Shown here: positions 22,301 to 34,251 of the stretch, one piece after another
Position numbering within the stretch: the stretch's first letter is position 1
How the letters are laid out: every line of letters begins with the position of its first letter
Origin: Rhabdornis inornatus
Taxonomy: Eukaryota; Chordata; Aves; Passeriformes; Rhabdornithidae
Assembly: GCA_013397075.1 (NCBI GenBank)
Contig: VWZS01000911.1
Span: 355 to 64,354 of the forward strand
DNA length: 64,000 bases
Direction of reading: 5' to 3'
Notes under the pieces: generated by a model
Told to the model about the DNA's origin: nothing
What the model saw: the letters and a program-made list of their open reading frames with translations, nothing else
Database searches by the model: none
Translations under genes and position numbers: made by a program

Positions 22301-25300
22301 TAATAGAGCAGGGATCTGTGCCTTTTGAGCTACAGGGTAGATGTGCCCCCCTCAGTGCAAACTTGGATGCACTATGGGAGTGTATATGGAATTCATGGGC
22401 CTACTGCTTAAAAGACTTGAGCCAGGAATTATGTGCAGTTTGATTGCACACTGAAATATCTTCAGAAAATATGCATATATATTCACTCCCTGAAGGTCTG
22501 TGCAAGTGCACAAAGTTTTACCCAACCCAACAGAAAGGCATCTTATGGAATTTCCCTGGACTGGGTTATGACAACTCTGTCTGCACCTATGCTCAGCTGG
22601 AGTCTCTTCCTGCAGGAACCATCAGTTCATTTTCAGACACACAGCAAGATCAACTAAGCACTGTTTCCCCCAGGTTCCCCCCTCTCAGATGATGTCCTAA
22701 TTAGGTCACAGAGAAAATCAAAGATGTAGAAGCTGGACTGAGTGCTCACTGACCCACATGTAATTGCTGTATTTTAGATTAATTTCTCCTGAGATGTTTG
22801 CTAAAGTCTTGGAGAATGTTGCCCATAAAAAGGCAGGCTGCTCATCAAAAAAGCAAGTCGGTGAACACATGAATATTTTGAGCCACAGCGTGTAACACTC
22901 AGTATTTATCACTACAGGAGACAGCATGTGACTCCTCTCTCACATGGCAGCTCCTAGGTTTATGCCTTACAGATTGGAAAATAGCAAAATTATCCTGCAG
23001 GTTCCCTTTTGAAGAAAGGGCAAGGCACTGGAGCGATCCACAGTGCTAACATTTTGCTGCAGAGAGATTCCTGCCCTTATCCCTCAAGAAAATCCTGTGT
23101 GTGGGAAGACAACAGACTTGCTGAAGTCAGAAATTAGTTACTGCTTTACTGCCTAAAGAAAAATTAGAAGTGTGGCCTCAGAAGTAGCAGTGTGACCTGC
23201 CAAAGAAGCATATTTAATCTGCTCCTCAGAGCAGTGGGTCTGAATGTGTTCTGTTCATGGCAGCAAATGCTGTGCATGCAAACAGGTGGAACTCAGTGCA
23301 CCTCCTTGTTGGTACAGATGGTAGAGATGAAGGACGGCTGGAGCACTTCAGGGTATTGTTTCTTGGCAGGAACACACATGCTCCAAGAAAAACAAATTTG
23401 CTCAATATTTTTATGAGTCTCTGAGCTTAGCCAGGTCTGGCAGGGATGACTTGACTTCGTCCAGAGAGACAGTAGTGGAGAAATCATTCCAAGTTTCCCT
23501 ATATTTGGGGAGTGGAACATGAGTAACTTCTTTCCCCGAGCTGGAGGGCGTTGCCCTGGGCTCCTCATCCTGCAGCGTGTGTGTGTGTCACACTGTGCCT
23601 CTCAGTCCCTCCATGGTGCCCAGGGCAGCTCCTTTGTATGGCCTGACTGCACGGAAAACTATTATTGCCTTTGATGCAGCAATTCCAGCACAGGCACTTC
23701 GGACTCTGTGGAATAACAAATAGTAATAAAGAAAATAGTCTGGCAATAAATGCAAATCACACCCTATAGGCTTGCACTGAGTTTTTCATTAGGTAGTAGA
23801 TATTACTTGCAAAATACTAACTTTCCCAGAACCTTAGAGAGTTTAGAGTTCTTTGTAAATGTGTAATTTCCCCTTTAAAATACAGTTTATTTCCCAGTAC
23901 AAATGATTCATTTTTCTGTAGTTAGGGTTGAAAGGCCTCATGATTTATCTGGGTCAGAAACGCCCTTAAAAGAAAACAGTCATTTAGTGAGATGAGCAAA
24001 TTCGGGAAATTGAGGCAAAGGTTCTGTTCTGCAGGTGAACCCAAAGATCCACAAAGCCTGCAGGGATGTGGGCGTGGGGGGTGTGTGACTTTTTAGGCAA
24101 CTGCAGCTTGGAGAGCTTCAGTATTCCTCCTTCCTTTTTATGACATTTTGATTGTTACACTCTCCTGTTCTGCCAGAACTATTTCTGCCCACTTTCACTA
24201 CCTCTCTCTCCTTTTGCAGACTTATACTGCCTTTGTAAGGCACTCACTGCCAGCTAATGCTGTTCTGAGCTTATGAAGTTATAATTTATTTTGAATATCT
24301 GTCTCTATTATGTGCAAAACCAAGCTGGATGCTGTGATTCCTGTTTCATTCTTCTTTCTGACCTAGCAGTAATTCTTCTGATGATATAAACCAAATAAAG
24401 AATAGAAGTTCTATGCCAATCTATTTGTCAGCCATAAATAGGTAATATATTAGTCAAACTTCCAGAAGTGAACAGCAACGTATTTCTGAATCTTGGTGTC
24501 TCCAAAACATATATAGATGTTTGCTTTGGTGATCTCTGACATTTTTGTTGTCAGCTAAGGACTTTCATGTGTTTTTTATGTTGGCTAGATCAACACTTGG
24601 CAAAAGAGGGTAAAAACAAAACTGGGTATAAAATGAGAAGCTTTTCTGTGGAGAAGATGTCTTTTCCTAGACATAGGATTTGCAAAAATATGAATCACTG
24701 AAACTATTCAGAAGAAATAAGGAAAAACTGATTTAAAATTTTCAGAATTTCAGAAATACATGTTCTGATGAATTCAAAATAAAAAGTCCTTAAAAGTTTA
24801 TCTGTTATTCAGTAGGGAAGTTCAAAGCTTACTTCACACATAGGTGTAGCTTTGTTTTCATTGAGACTTCAGGATGATGAGAGGCCTGGCATGTCATCTG
24901 AAAGTGGTGATGAAATAAATCTGGCACTGAGAATTTTGGTGTGTTAAAGAGTGATGTTTTATAGCACTACGGCCCTAATTGGCTTGCATGTCATTACAGA
25001 AAATAAGGAGGTAACAGCAGTTTTAGGTTTTCTCCATGCCTGGGACTTAGAAGGAAACAGCAATGCAGGTTCAAGCACATTTGGCTCTCCCTTGTGAGGC
25101 CAAAGGTTCTCACCCCTTTGGCTGCTCTGATCTCACCCCGAGCACATCAATGTGGAAGGAGCTGGGGTCAGCCAACGGGGCTCAAGCAACATCGTTGTTG
25201 AAATGAGTGTTTGCCCCTAAAGACAAATTACCTACATCTGGTAAAAGAAGAAAAGTTACTGTGAGCCTACTGTAGTTCCTCTCTTGTGTTCCCCAGGAAC

Positions 25301-26297
25301 AGGGTGGCCCCATTTATCAGGGCATTGCTCTGAAATGGGTTCCTGAGTTTGGCTGGCCTGTACTCATCTGCATTTGTCATTATTATGAAATTTCACTTTG
25401 TTGAATGGTTTCACAGCCTTACAGGAAGAGACTCTCCATTTACACCAATCAAGTGCTATCTTTAAAACTAGTGGAAGTTTGTGAGTGAGCTGCAATGTAA
25501 AGTGCTTCCCTAAAGGAGATTTAGCAATTGCTGTTCAGCACCAAGGTACAAACAACAGAAAAATGATGATGCTTTAAACTTGGCCTCAGTCCAAAGTATC
25601 CCTGTTTTACAAACTGATCTTCTGTCATGTTATCTTCCCACTAATAACATCAAAGCCCCGTGGTGTGTTTGCACAGCGAATGAATTTGCAGAGAATTTGA
25701 CCTTGAGTTATGCACCCACAGATGGAGAAGTCATGTTTGTAAGAGCTCCCTTTCTTGTAGGGGTGGGGCTAGGTACCCAGTCCTTTAAATTCTACTCCAG
25801 CCAAACTGTGATCCTTACCAGTGCGATTTTGTGATAAAATGTAGTGATTCCTCCACTACACGCTTGAAGTGCTAGCTGTGAACCCAGCCTAACCACTCAA
25901 AATCAAGAGTCAAGCATTCACTTAAGCATTCTGGAATATATTCCTTAAAAATAATAAAATAATATCCTTTCTTTTTAATGACACTCTACTTATTGAGCAT
26001 GCAAATGAAGCTTTTACTTCCCACCACATCTAGAAGAATATCTTTGTTCAGTTGCTGTTCTGCAAATAGAATAGCAATAAAGAAATTTATATTTATGTGG
26101 TCAGAGCAATAGAACTGGAAACAGGAGGAGAAAAAATTTGAAATTTCAATTTTAAGGCAGGATTTAATTACTAACCATCAAATTTAGCTTTTCTGTTAAT
26201 CCTTCTCTTGCAAAACCTGCTCTCTGAAGGGCAGAGGTCCCTGCAGACTGACTGTGATATTCTGATCCCCAGGTAATTCATGCCATTATCCACATTG

Positions 26298-26311
26298 ATA
26301 TATATATATAT
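26298..26311. repeat. (AT)n microsatellite
   Basis: Seven tandem AT units. Confidence 0.8.
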
Positions 26312-26674
26312 ACAAATATAAGAAAGAATAGAGCAGGCAGCGTGTGTGAGAGGTGGGGAGGCTGGGACGAGGGGAAGATGCATTGTTAGTGCTGCTGATG
26401 GAAGAAAAGCCATCGTCAGGGCTGTGATTCCTGGCTGCCACTGCTGCCTGGGAAATGCGTGTCAACACCATGCAGAGGCACAAGCTGCTGCTGCGGGAAG
26501 CAGGAGGAGGAGGTGCCTCTCTTTATCCCTGCTCGGCTTGATGCTGGAGTCTCAGAGATGCCTTTGTCACAAACAGGAGTTCTCGCAAGGCGTTGTCTGC
26601 ATTGGTTTCTCTTCCCCAGCCCAAACAACAACAGCAAATCCCATCTCTGCTATGTAGCAGTGAGATTGTTTGCT

Positions 26675-26712
26675 GTTTTGTTTTTTTATTTTTATTTTTA
26701 TTTTCTTTTTTA
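26675..26712. repeat. T-rich (TTTTTA)n run
   Basis: Three TTTTTA-like units lie within a longer T-rich tract, about 730 bases upstream of the FAM13C start codon. Confidence 0.7.
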
Positions 26713-27051
26713 CTGCTGTAAGATTTCTGGATGATCCAAGAGTGTATTCACTGGATTTGTGGATTTTTTTCGAGGGGGAATTCTGCTGCTGCCTCAAACC
26801 CAGCAGTTTGCAATATCCTGAGCTGACCCTGCTGAACGTATTACATCAGGTCAGAAACACTTTGTTGCAGGAGCACAGCAGCCTATTCCTTTCACAGGAA
26901 TGGTTTAATCTACTGCTTGCTGTTAGCCTAATAACCTTTTCCTACTTGAACTGTCCATTCTGCCAGTTTTGTTTTTTTTTCATGGAAAAAAAATGGATTT
27001 GGCCATGAGCTGAGCATGTAAGAGACCACTAAACAAGAGAACCTCTGGGTT

Positions 27052-27074
27052 TTAAATAGGGCAACCCTATTTAA
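27052..27074 (+). promoter_or_regulatory. Palindromic TATA-like element upstream of FAM13C
   Basis: Two perfect 10-base arms (TTAAATAGGG and CCCTATTTAA) separated by CAA put a TATTTAA box on each strand, about 370-390 bases before the FAM13C start codon. A CCAAT pentamer follows at about 27103. It is a candidate core promoter for the FAM13C exon 1 transcript; this is inference from position only. Confidence 0.25.
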
Positions 27075-27205
27075 GTAAAAAAAAAACAACCTGCATTTGA
27101 TGAGCCAATTACACAGAACAAACATTTAAAGGACAGAATGCCAAATACTTGTTTGTAAACCTAAGCCTTTATTAACAGCACTGTTACAGCTGTAAAAGAT
27201 CGTGA

Positions 27206-27445
27206 TCCAAGCCTCACAGTCTACCTGCACCCCTGCCTGCATTCTGGGCACTGCTGGCTGGGTTTTGTGAGTGTTGTAGGACTAATCCCTGTGGTGTCTT
27301 GATTATGAGCATGTGCAGAGCAGCCCAAGGTACAGCCGTGCATGTAGAGCGAGTGCAGAGACGTGCCTCGCAATGCCATATTTGTGCATGTGTTCCTACA
27401 ACTGAGGAGGATACAGGGAGCCTGCCTGCCGTGCTGATTTATCTG
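27206..27445 (+). other. Probable 5' UTR / upstream part of exon 1
   Basis: This is the sequence just before the start codon, open in the coding frame and richer in G and C than its surroundings. It ends in a pyrimidine-rich stretch that continues across the ATG. No TATA box at a convincing distance was found other than the palindrome at 27052-27074, so the transcription start is unknown. Confidence 0.35.
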
Positions 27446-27507
27446 ATGTTTTCTTGTTTCTGTTTCAGCATTCAGGACAAGTCCTTCAACACGACAGCTT
27501 TAGCAGA
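27446..27507 (+). CDS. FAM13C: FAM13C coding exon 1 (start codon)
   Basis: ATG at 27446 begins MFSCFCFSIQDKSFNTTALA (residues 1-20), matching the known FAM13C N-terminus MFSCFCFS. The exon ends A|GTAAGT, leaving two bases (GA) of codon 21. The open frame continues upstream to a TGA at 27203-27205 and includes in-frame ATGs at 27305 and 27311, so an N-terminal extension of up to 47 residues is possible. I chose 27446 because of the family match, although its context (C at -3, T at +4) is weak. The 5' end of the exon is not defined by the sequence. Confidence 0.88.
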
Positions 27508-30500
27508 GTAAGTGAACACTTTAAAGATGTCCTTATTTTTAAACAAGAATGATGAGTTTAGTTACCATACAGAATATTTGTAAGTGGTATGTGAGAAGTC
27601 CCAAGCTATCATATATTTTGATTGAGTTTTCTGTAATCTAAATATATTATTGACTGTATGGGAAGGATTGCATAAAACAGCTGCTTTTAAATGCTCTGTG
27701 ACTATTTATCAGTGAAATATCTTTTTTTGGGACAATATATGCTGGGTGCACATCACACATGTTTAAGTGAGTGATTTTCAGTGTTGGATAAACCTCCTGT
27801 CAAAATGTTGCTTATTTCTGGCAGTGATGATCCTGTCAAACACAAGCATGTCTGTTTTCTAAGGACACACTGTCTGTACTTACCACAAGCATTGTTAGGA
27901 AAAAAAAAATCATTAGGAAATATTTTGAAAAATCCCTATACATTATTTAAATAGGCCAAGTACCAGAAACATAATTTCTTTGTTATCAGTTCCATAAACT
28001 CCTTAGATGGCCTTTTGTATATGTCAAAATCATAAGGATGTATCTGTTGGTTTTTCTTTATTTTTAACAGACACAACAGAACAAGGGAGGACATTAGAAA
28101 GTTAGAAAGCCAAACCCTCTAGGAAGTATTGCAAATGAAACAGTCTTTGTCTTATTTTAGTCTAAACCACTTAAATATGGGTGTTCTGTGCATTTTTATT
28201 TTGCATGCTTTTGATTGTTTCAAAAGCTTTTGGGGAAGGTTCTGCAGCAGTAAGGAGCCAAGCTGTTGTTCAGGAGGAAAATTATGTATGGATTTGTTTG
28301 TGTGTTAGGTGAGTTTTACACTGCTAAAATGCTCATAATCTAAAACACCCCAGCTGGACAGTGAGCTGTTTGCTGGGTGCTGCGGGGACAGGGGACATTC
28401 TGAAAGCAGGCCAAGTTGTAATCATCTGAGCCATCCCTAAATGTTGTCATTACCTCTACAGGAAAAGTAATATTTCAAAGGAATCTGAAGAATTTTGCTC
28501 TCATATATTGCTTTTCTTTATTTGCTTATATTTCCTTTCCTTTATTTAATATTTAAATTTAGTCACACTTTTTGTGTGACTGGGGCAGATATGGAAAGAT
28601 TGAACTGAAGCTAATAAATCACGGAGGGGTTTTTGTTTGCTTGTATGCTTGTTTGTTTTCATTTCCTGTGTTCCTGTTAGTTAAGTGATGAAATGTGGTC
28701 TGTAAAATTATGGGTTGCTCCCCCTTCATAGAGAAATAGCCAGATTACAGATAATATATTTTTCTTTTTTTTTTTTTTCTTCTCCTCTTTTCTCTGTCCC
28801 TAAGTACATCCACTGTTTCCTGTAGAGATTCCTTTGGAGCTGTTCCTAGGCCTGCCTCACCCCTGAGGTTTCTGGGACCTGAAGGTGATGGCTTTTCTCT
28901 GTGGGGCTTCATGTTAAACCCAGGAGGGTATAAAAGCTGCGAGTGTGGTGCCAGCCCTGGCCTTGGGGAGATGGAAAGGGATTGGATCTCCCTCAATTCA
29001 GCTGCTGTTGGTTCTTGTTTGTGGGATTTCATGTTTAATCTTATATTTCCAAACAAAAAGGTAGAAAAGTGCTTTTAGAAAACAAAGCAAGTGAGCAATT
29101 ATATCTGAAAAGCATTGTCTAATTGAACCAACTGGGTTTCCAGAGCTGCCTTCTCTAAGTCTTGTTTTTTGCCTTCTTCCTAAGAATCAAAAACACCTGC
29201 TTTTGAGAGCTGCTGAGGATACACAATTCTTACCAATTTCAGGACTTATTGTTTGTGTTGACCACCTCTGAAAACAGATGAAAATAGATTTACTTTTATT
29301 TAGCAGGAGAAAGAGAGACCTTACCATGCAAATCTAGACATCCTCATTTAACAATCTCTGTCTTTATTTATGACAAAGGCAAAGCCAGGGCTTCCTGAAT
29401 GATATAAAGCCAGCGGTACAGCACTTTCAGGAACATTTCTCCAGACAAGGCAAGTGCCTGGGGGTGCGAAGCTCCCAGCAAGCCATGCACACAGCCTGGT
29501 TTGGGAGCTGTTCACGTGAGCATCTGAAAGGTCAAGTCAGCCAAAGGGAGCAGTTTTCACTCTGGTCTGAAATGGCTCCTGTGGAAAGGTGAAAATGGAA
29601 AAAAGTTAAAGAAGCTGGTCTCATTAACCCTGAGACCTTGGAAGGAATTGCTATCCTGAGTCAGAGCAACACTCCATCCAGGCTGGGATCCCATCTCTGA
29701 CCTGACTCCGGCCCATGCTATAAGAGATATCCATCAGTCAATAGCAGGATTGGGCACTGAAGAGAGAGGATTCACATCACTGGTTTTGTTAAAAGACAGC
29801 TCCTACCCAATGTAAGCCTCAGCCTATTTGGATTTCTGACCTGAAGCTGTTGTGGCATATTTTCTGGTGGTTTAGGATTGAGAAAGATGCTGCTATAGTT
29901 ATTTGGTTGGTGGGAAGTCTCTCTGCTACATGGCCACAAACTGTCAAAAAACTTATCAAACTCTCAAATATCACCCTATCTATTAAATACAGCTAAAGAT
30001 AGACAACAAGATGTACAAGTTACTGGTGAGAGGAAAGGAAAGTGTGCCTATTTGTTTTGATGTGTGCAGACAGGTGGCATGAACACAGAAGACTCATTTC
30101 TTTAAGAAATCAGTGTAGAAACACTCCATGCTTTAATGATGGATATTTGCATTAAATTGAAAATTCATCTTTTTAAAGGTCCTGCTATATCCTGGCCTCA
30201 AGCACTGTCTTGTGTGAGTGGGCTCTCAGCTTCCTGGTAGTTATTTATTCTTGCACAGACAAAAATTTCTGTTGGAAATTTTAAAGTGTGTTGCTTCTGA
30301 ACTTCCTCATGATCTTTTAAATTTCATGATGGTCATTGCATTCTCTGACTCATTACTGCTTATCTTTCCTATCTACTGCCATTCAGTTACTTACTTACAT
30401 TTTGTCACACTCACTTATGCTGTTTATAAGCTGCGTCTTGTTTTATGACTTCCATCCGTTGCTGGGTGGTGAGTTAGGACCTCTGCCTCTTGAGATCACC

Positions 30501-32329
30501 TCCCTACAGCCAGCTCAGTTCTTCCAGTTAGAGAGAGTGCTCCTTAACTGAACTTGGCTTGGCCACTGGACTTCTGCTCAGCCATCCATTGTCCCTCCAG
30601 AGAGTTTCCCATTGCTGACGTGGTCTTTCAGGACTGAAGGCAGCCAAGTGAGGTGACTGGTGAGAAGAGGGAGGAGCAAAACTGGTGGCAGAGCTGCTTC
30701 CTCCCACCTCCTCTCTCTGAGGCACACCCAGGAGGGAGAGTTTGTCCCTTTAGGGGATCCCTGGACTTCACTGGCCGTGGCTTGGCCCATGGTGCACACC
30801 CCACCCGTCGGCGCCTTTTCCTTCTCCTGTATCTGTGCTGGGAGCTCTGTCCATCCAGCTCTGACCTTGGCACTGTTATGAGGAGCTCATGATGCATTTT
30901 CTTTCTGTTGTTTTGTCCCTCTGAAATATTACTTCTGGTTCTACAGCCAAGTTCCTGGTTCCTTTCACACTGGGCTTCCTTATTCAAACCCCCAGTGTGT
31001 ACTGTGCCCAGCCCTTGCTGTTTCCCATGCGGTAGTCAGGTATTGGCCAGAGGGGAAGGTGTGACTGGCATCCAGACGCAATCAGACTTCTGCAGTGAAC
31101 TTTCACATTTTGCACATCAAGCCCTGCCATCCATCCATCATCCCACTTTGCCATGTGTGGAAAGCTGCACTCACTGCAGAAATGTGATTAGGGTGATCTG
31201 CCACTGTAGTTCTCTGCTCCAATTTTGAGCAGCAAATGCTTTCACGCACATGCTGATGTATTCAGGAAGCGTAAACACTTGAGTGGCCCTTTAAATATTT
31301 TCTGTTGCAGTCTGACTTTTGATATAGACACCAGCAGAAGACTGGTGAGGAAGAGGAATCTTGCCGTCAGATTGCAACACAGAGCCACTTAATGTACTTA
31401 ATGTGTCACTTAATGTACTCTCTTCTAAGTGGGGCAGCTCTTCTCAAAATATAACAAGTCAGCAAAAGTACAGGCTGCTTCCCCCATAATGAAGAGATTC
31501 CTCTGCCAGAAAACTTCAAGGAATTCAGGCCTCCTTAGTGTCTGTGCCCTGTGAGTATGAACTGAGGGTGAGGAGAGGGCTCTGGCTTTACCCCAGCAAT
31601 ACCAAGCTTGGAGTTTGAATATTTTAGGAGGGCATGCTTACGAATGCATGTTTATTTGAAGAAAGACTGCTCATGGGCTTTGCAGGTTAAATCATCCTGT
31701 AAAGTTCAGCCGTGCAGCCACAGTGTCATGTTCAGCTCTCAGTGGTTGTGGTTTAGAATATTTATCCAGACTTTAGACAGCCTTAGGACAATTCTTTTGT
31801 TTGTAACTTAAAGGAAGTAATTGATTATAGTTGTTCGGGCATATTAAAAAATACTGCTAGTTCACTTTTTAAGACTAACTCTCACTGCATAATTTAGTTG
31901 GGGATTCTTTTTCCTGTTGCACAAAGGGTGACTGGTCTATCATAGTTAATATTTTTGTGAGTTTGGGAGAAAACCATCCTTGGTTGTGTCTAATTATTTT
32001 TGAGGTTAATGTGAAGTATACTATAAGCAATTAGAATACAGAATTTCTTGTAACTTTTCTGTGTTTTTTATTGTAACATCTGAATTCCTTCTAATTATTT
32101 TCACTTGTCTGAAAATGATGTGCTAAATTGTGCATGCTTAACATCTCAAATCCTCTTCTTCCTCTGAGATTTGGATTATCATGAAAGAGCTACGATATTA
32201 AATGACCCTAACTAAAGTGTGAGCAGAAGAAGAAATGTGTTTCTAGTTTGAGCTGCACTGTAGTGTTATTAAAAGCTAAGTTTCTGCAGCTGGCAGAAAA
32301 TCAGTAATTATCTTGAATTCATTTTCAAG
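27508..32329 (+). other. FAM13C intron 1
   Basis: The donor is A|GTAAGT and the acceptor TTTTCAAG. It holds a T-rich run at 28755-28780, a strong TATA box at 28929-28936 within a GC-richer block, a second GC-richer block at about 30540-30860, and a repeated 13-mer CACTTAATGTACT (31386-31398 and 31407-31419). There is no supported coding exon. Confidence 0.75.
28929..28936 (+). promoter_or_regulatory. Candidate internal TATA box (TATAAAAG)
   Basis: The sequence GAGGGTATAAAAGCTGCGAG is a textbook core promoter match in a GC-richer block of intron 1, sense to FAM13C. A start near 28960 would give a transcript lacking the exon 1 start. It could also be a relic of a mobile element; evidence is the motif only. 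Confidence 0.25.
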
Positions 32330-32386
32330 GTGTGACAGATATTCAGACTCTGTGCATGAAGATCAAGCAGGCAGTTCCAGTCCCAG
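32330..32386 (+). CDS. FAM13C: FAM13C coding exon 2 (57-nt cassette-like exon)
   Basis: It completes codon 21 (E) and encodes residues 22-39, beginning CDRYSDSVHEDQ, then the first two bases of R40. The human protein has a comparable C-D-x-D...HEDQ...SS-x-R segment here, from memory, which is why this short segment was accepted. The acceptor is TTTTCAAG|G and the donor CAG|GTACTC, without the usual G at +5. Both ends are in the same phase, so skipping it would join exon 1 to exon 3 in frame. Confidence 0.82.
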
Positions 32387-34052
32387 GTACTCTCCTGTAA
32401 ACTTTGTCTGAAATCCATTGGCAGCAAATAAAGCTGTGACTGCTTCTGTTAAACCATTAGAAAGAAACCTTTATTCTCAAGGGGATGCAAAATTTCTGGG
32501 GTATTACCTGCAAAAGCTGTTAGTATTTCTGGGAAGTATGTATTTATCTAGTGTACTTTTGTCTGAACAATATGAAGATTAATTACCATTGCTATTATGT
32601 AAGTAAATCTATTATGGTCTCTAGCCTTAACTTCTCATCATACTCCTGTCACTCAGATGCAGCTGTGGTGCTTACACACTGAATTTTACTGTACAGCAGC
32701 TGGTACAAAGCAATAGTAAGCAGAGTTTTGCTATTGTGCAAGGATATGCTTGTTGCTGTGTGTGTCTGGGAAAAAAAATCCTTCAAATTGCAATTTAACT
32801 GAAGTATTCTTGAGGCATGCCTCTCTCATGCCCATGTTAGTACATATTGATTGCTAGGGTATGCAATTTAAACTTTCAGGAAGATTTTAAAATCAGAGGA
32901 TACCTTAAAATTAGCAACACTTGTGCACATTCTTGGCGTGCCCGTGGGCTATAAAGCTGTAACTATAACAACTGCCTTGGAGTACACTTGCAGAAGGTAT
33001 GGGCAGCAATGGTGTTCAACTCCACAGGCACCCTGCAAGCATCCATCTGGGTGCTGATGGGCCACAGATGGAAAGTGAGTTTGGCAGCTCAAAATCCTTA
33101 GGAGAAAATATTGAACTAGAATAACTAGAAATTATGCTCCCTGGAAAAAAAAGAAAATCTCAGGGGGATTTAATTCAATAGCCCTTGACTCCCTCAGCTG
33201 TGGAAGTTTCACACCAGAAGAGAGGTCACCTACCAGCTAACCATTAGGATGCTACCAGCTGAAGCTAACATCTGAAATCCCATCTGAAAACCATGCTACA
33301 GGCAGGGATTTTGGAGCAGCAATGCCGCTCAGCTCATGCTGCCAGCTCCTCAGGCAGCCTTGCCTTCTGCATTGCAGTACCTTTGTGGAGCCATGGAGAT
33401 GCTCCCAGTGAAAGGCATGGGACCAGGCTAAGGATGGAGTGACTGGATGTGGATGGCACAAGCAAGGTCTCCTTGGACAGAGCTTGGACATTGTAGTCTG
33501 GATGGGGATTGAAAATGTCTGTCCCAGATCCCATATTAAGCATTCATGAGTGTCCGTTCAAGCCACCAGGTGTGCTCTTACACAGGAGGATGTTTTCTCC
33601 AAACACACCTCTGGCTGTTCAGATCTTACTTGGAGTGGCTTCCTCCTTCCTTTGTGTGATGGACCTGAAAGCCAGAGACCGTCAGAAGGGAAGTGTGTTG
33701 TAGAGAGAAAAATTATTCTGTGATTATATTTTTGTGAGATTATAGTTTACTTGAATCCTTGAATGGGGGAAGTCTTCTGCATGAAAAGGACAGTTTCAGA
33801 TTTTGGTTGGGGAATATGAACGGTAGGTCTGAAGCCCAAGAGTGCCTCTAAAGCTAACATTTAAGTAGCTCCACAGTGGAGTGTATAATAAGGCTAATAG
33901 TAGTTTAGATCCATTACTGACGTGTAGACCACTAAACTTAGTAAAAGCAATATGCCATGAATAGCTAAGGACTTGTTGCTCTTCTTCCTTCATAATGTTT
34001 TGATAAGTGTCGGAAATCCTGCGTGATGCATTTCAATTTTATTTTCTTACAG
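32387..34052 (+). other. FAM13C intron 2
   Basis: A 1.7-kb intron between GTACTC and CTTACAG. It is AT-rich in its first half and holds nothing recognisable beyond ordinary short open frames. Confidence 0.8.
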
Positions 34053-34251
34053 AGACGATGATAACAAAGAAAATTACCCGGCCAACTCCGCTGTCTTAGA
34101 GGAAAGGCAGCTGCCTTTGCAAGACACTCAGCAGCACAAGCAGCAGGTTGTAATTGACTGCACTCTAAAGCCTGAAATGGGCAACTTAAAGCTGAGGAAA
34201 CCTAAGCCCATTGCAAAGATGGAAAACGGAAAAAGCCATGAGGAAAGTCAG
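34053..34251 (+). CDS. FAM13C: FAM13C coding exon 3
   Basis: The first base completes R40, followed by residues 41-106. The exon opens DDDNKENYPANSAVLEE, where NKENYP is a FAM13C landmark, passes a glutamine-rich patch (QDTQQHKQQ) and a KLRKPKPIAKMENG basic patch, and ends HEESQ. It has no fold signature and is probably disordered, like most of the N-terminal half. The acceptor is TTTTCTTACAG and the donor CAG|GTAAAG. Confidence 0.93.

Larger units (their letters stand above)
9287..27205. other. Upstream region of FAM13C, no supported gene
   Basis: About 18 kb of mostly AT-rich DNA. It holds a GC-richer patch at about 9960-10200, a C/A-rich low-complexity run at 19305-19352, TAATCAAG repeats at 22193-22242, and a (GT)n run near 23577. 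Another GC-richer patch lies at 26340-26640, flanked by (AT)n at 26298-26311 and a T-rich run at 26675-26712. Short open frames occur on both strands, none with a recognisable domain. The patch at 26340-26640 could hold a 5' untranslated exon or promoter of FAM13C but no specific signal proves it. Confidence 0.5.

Noticed and set aside
27469..27507. A 39-nt exon starting after TTTCAG as the only form of exon 1
   Set aside because: The upstream codons read MFSCFCFS in frame and match the family N-terminus, so the TTTCAG is taken as coding here; the alternative use is kept as a finding.
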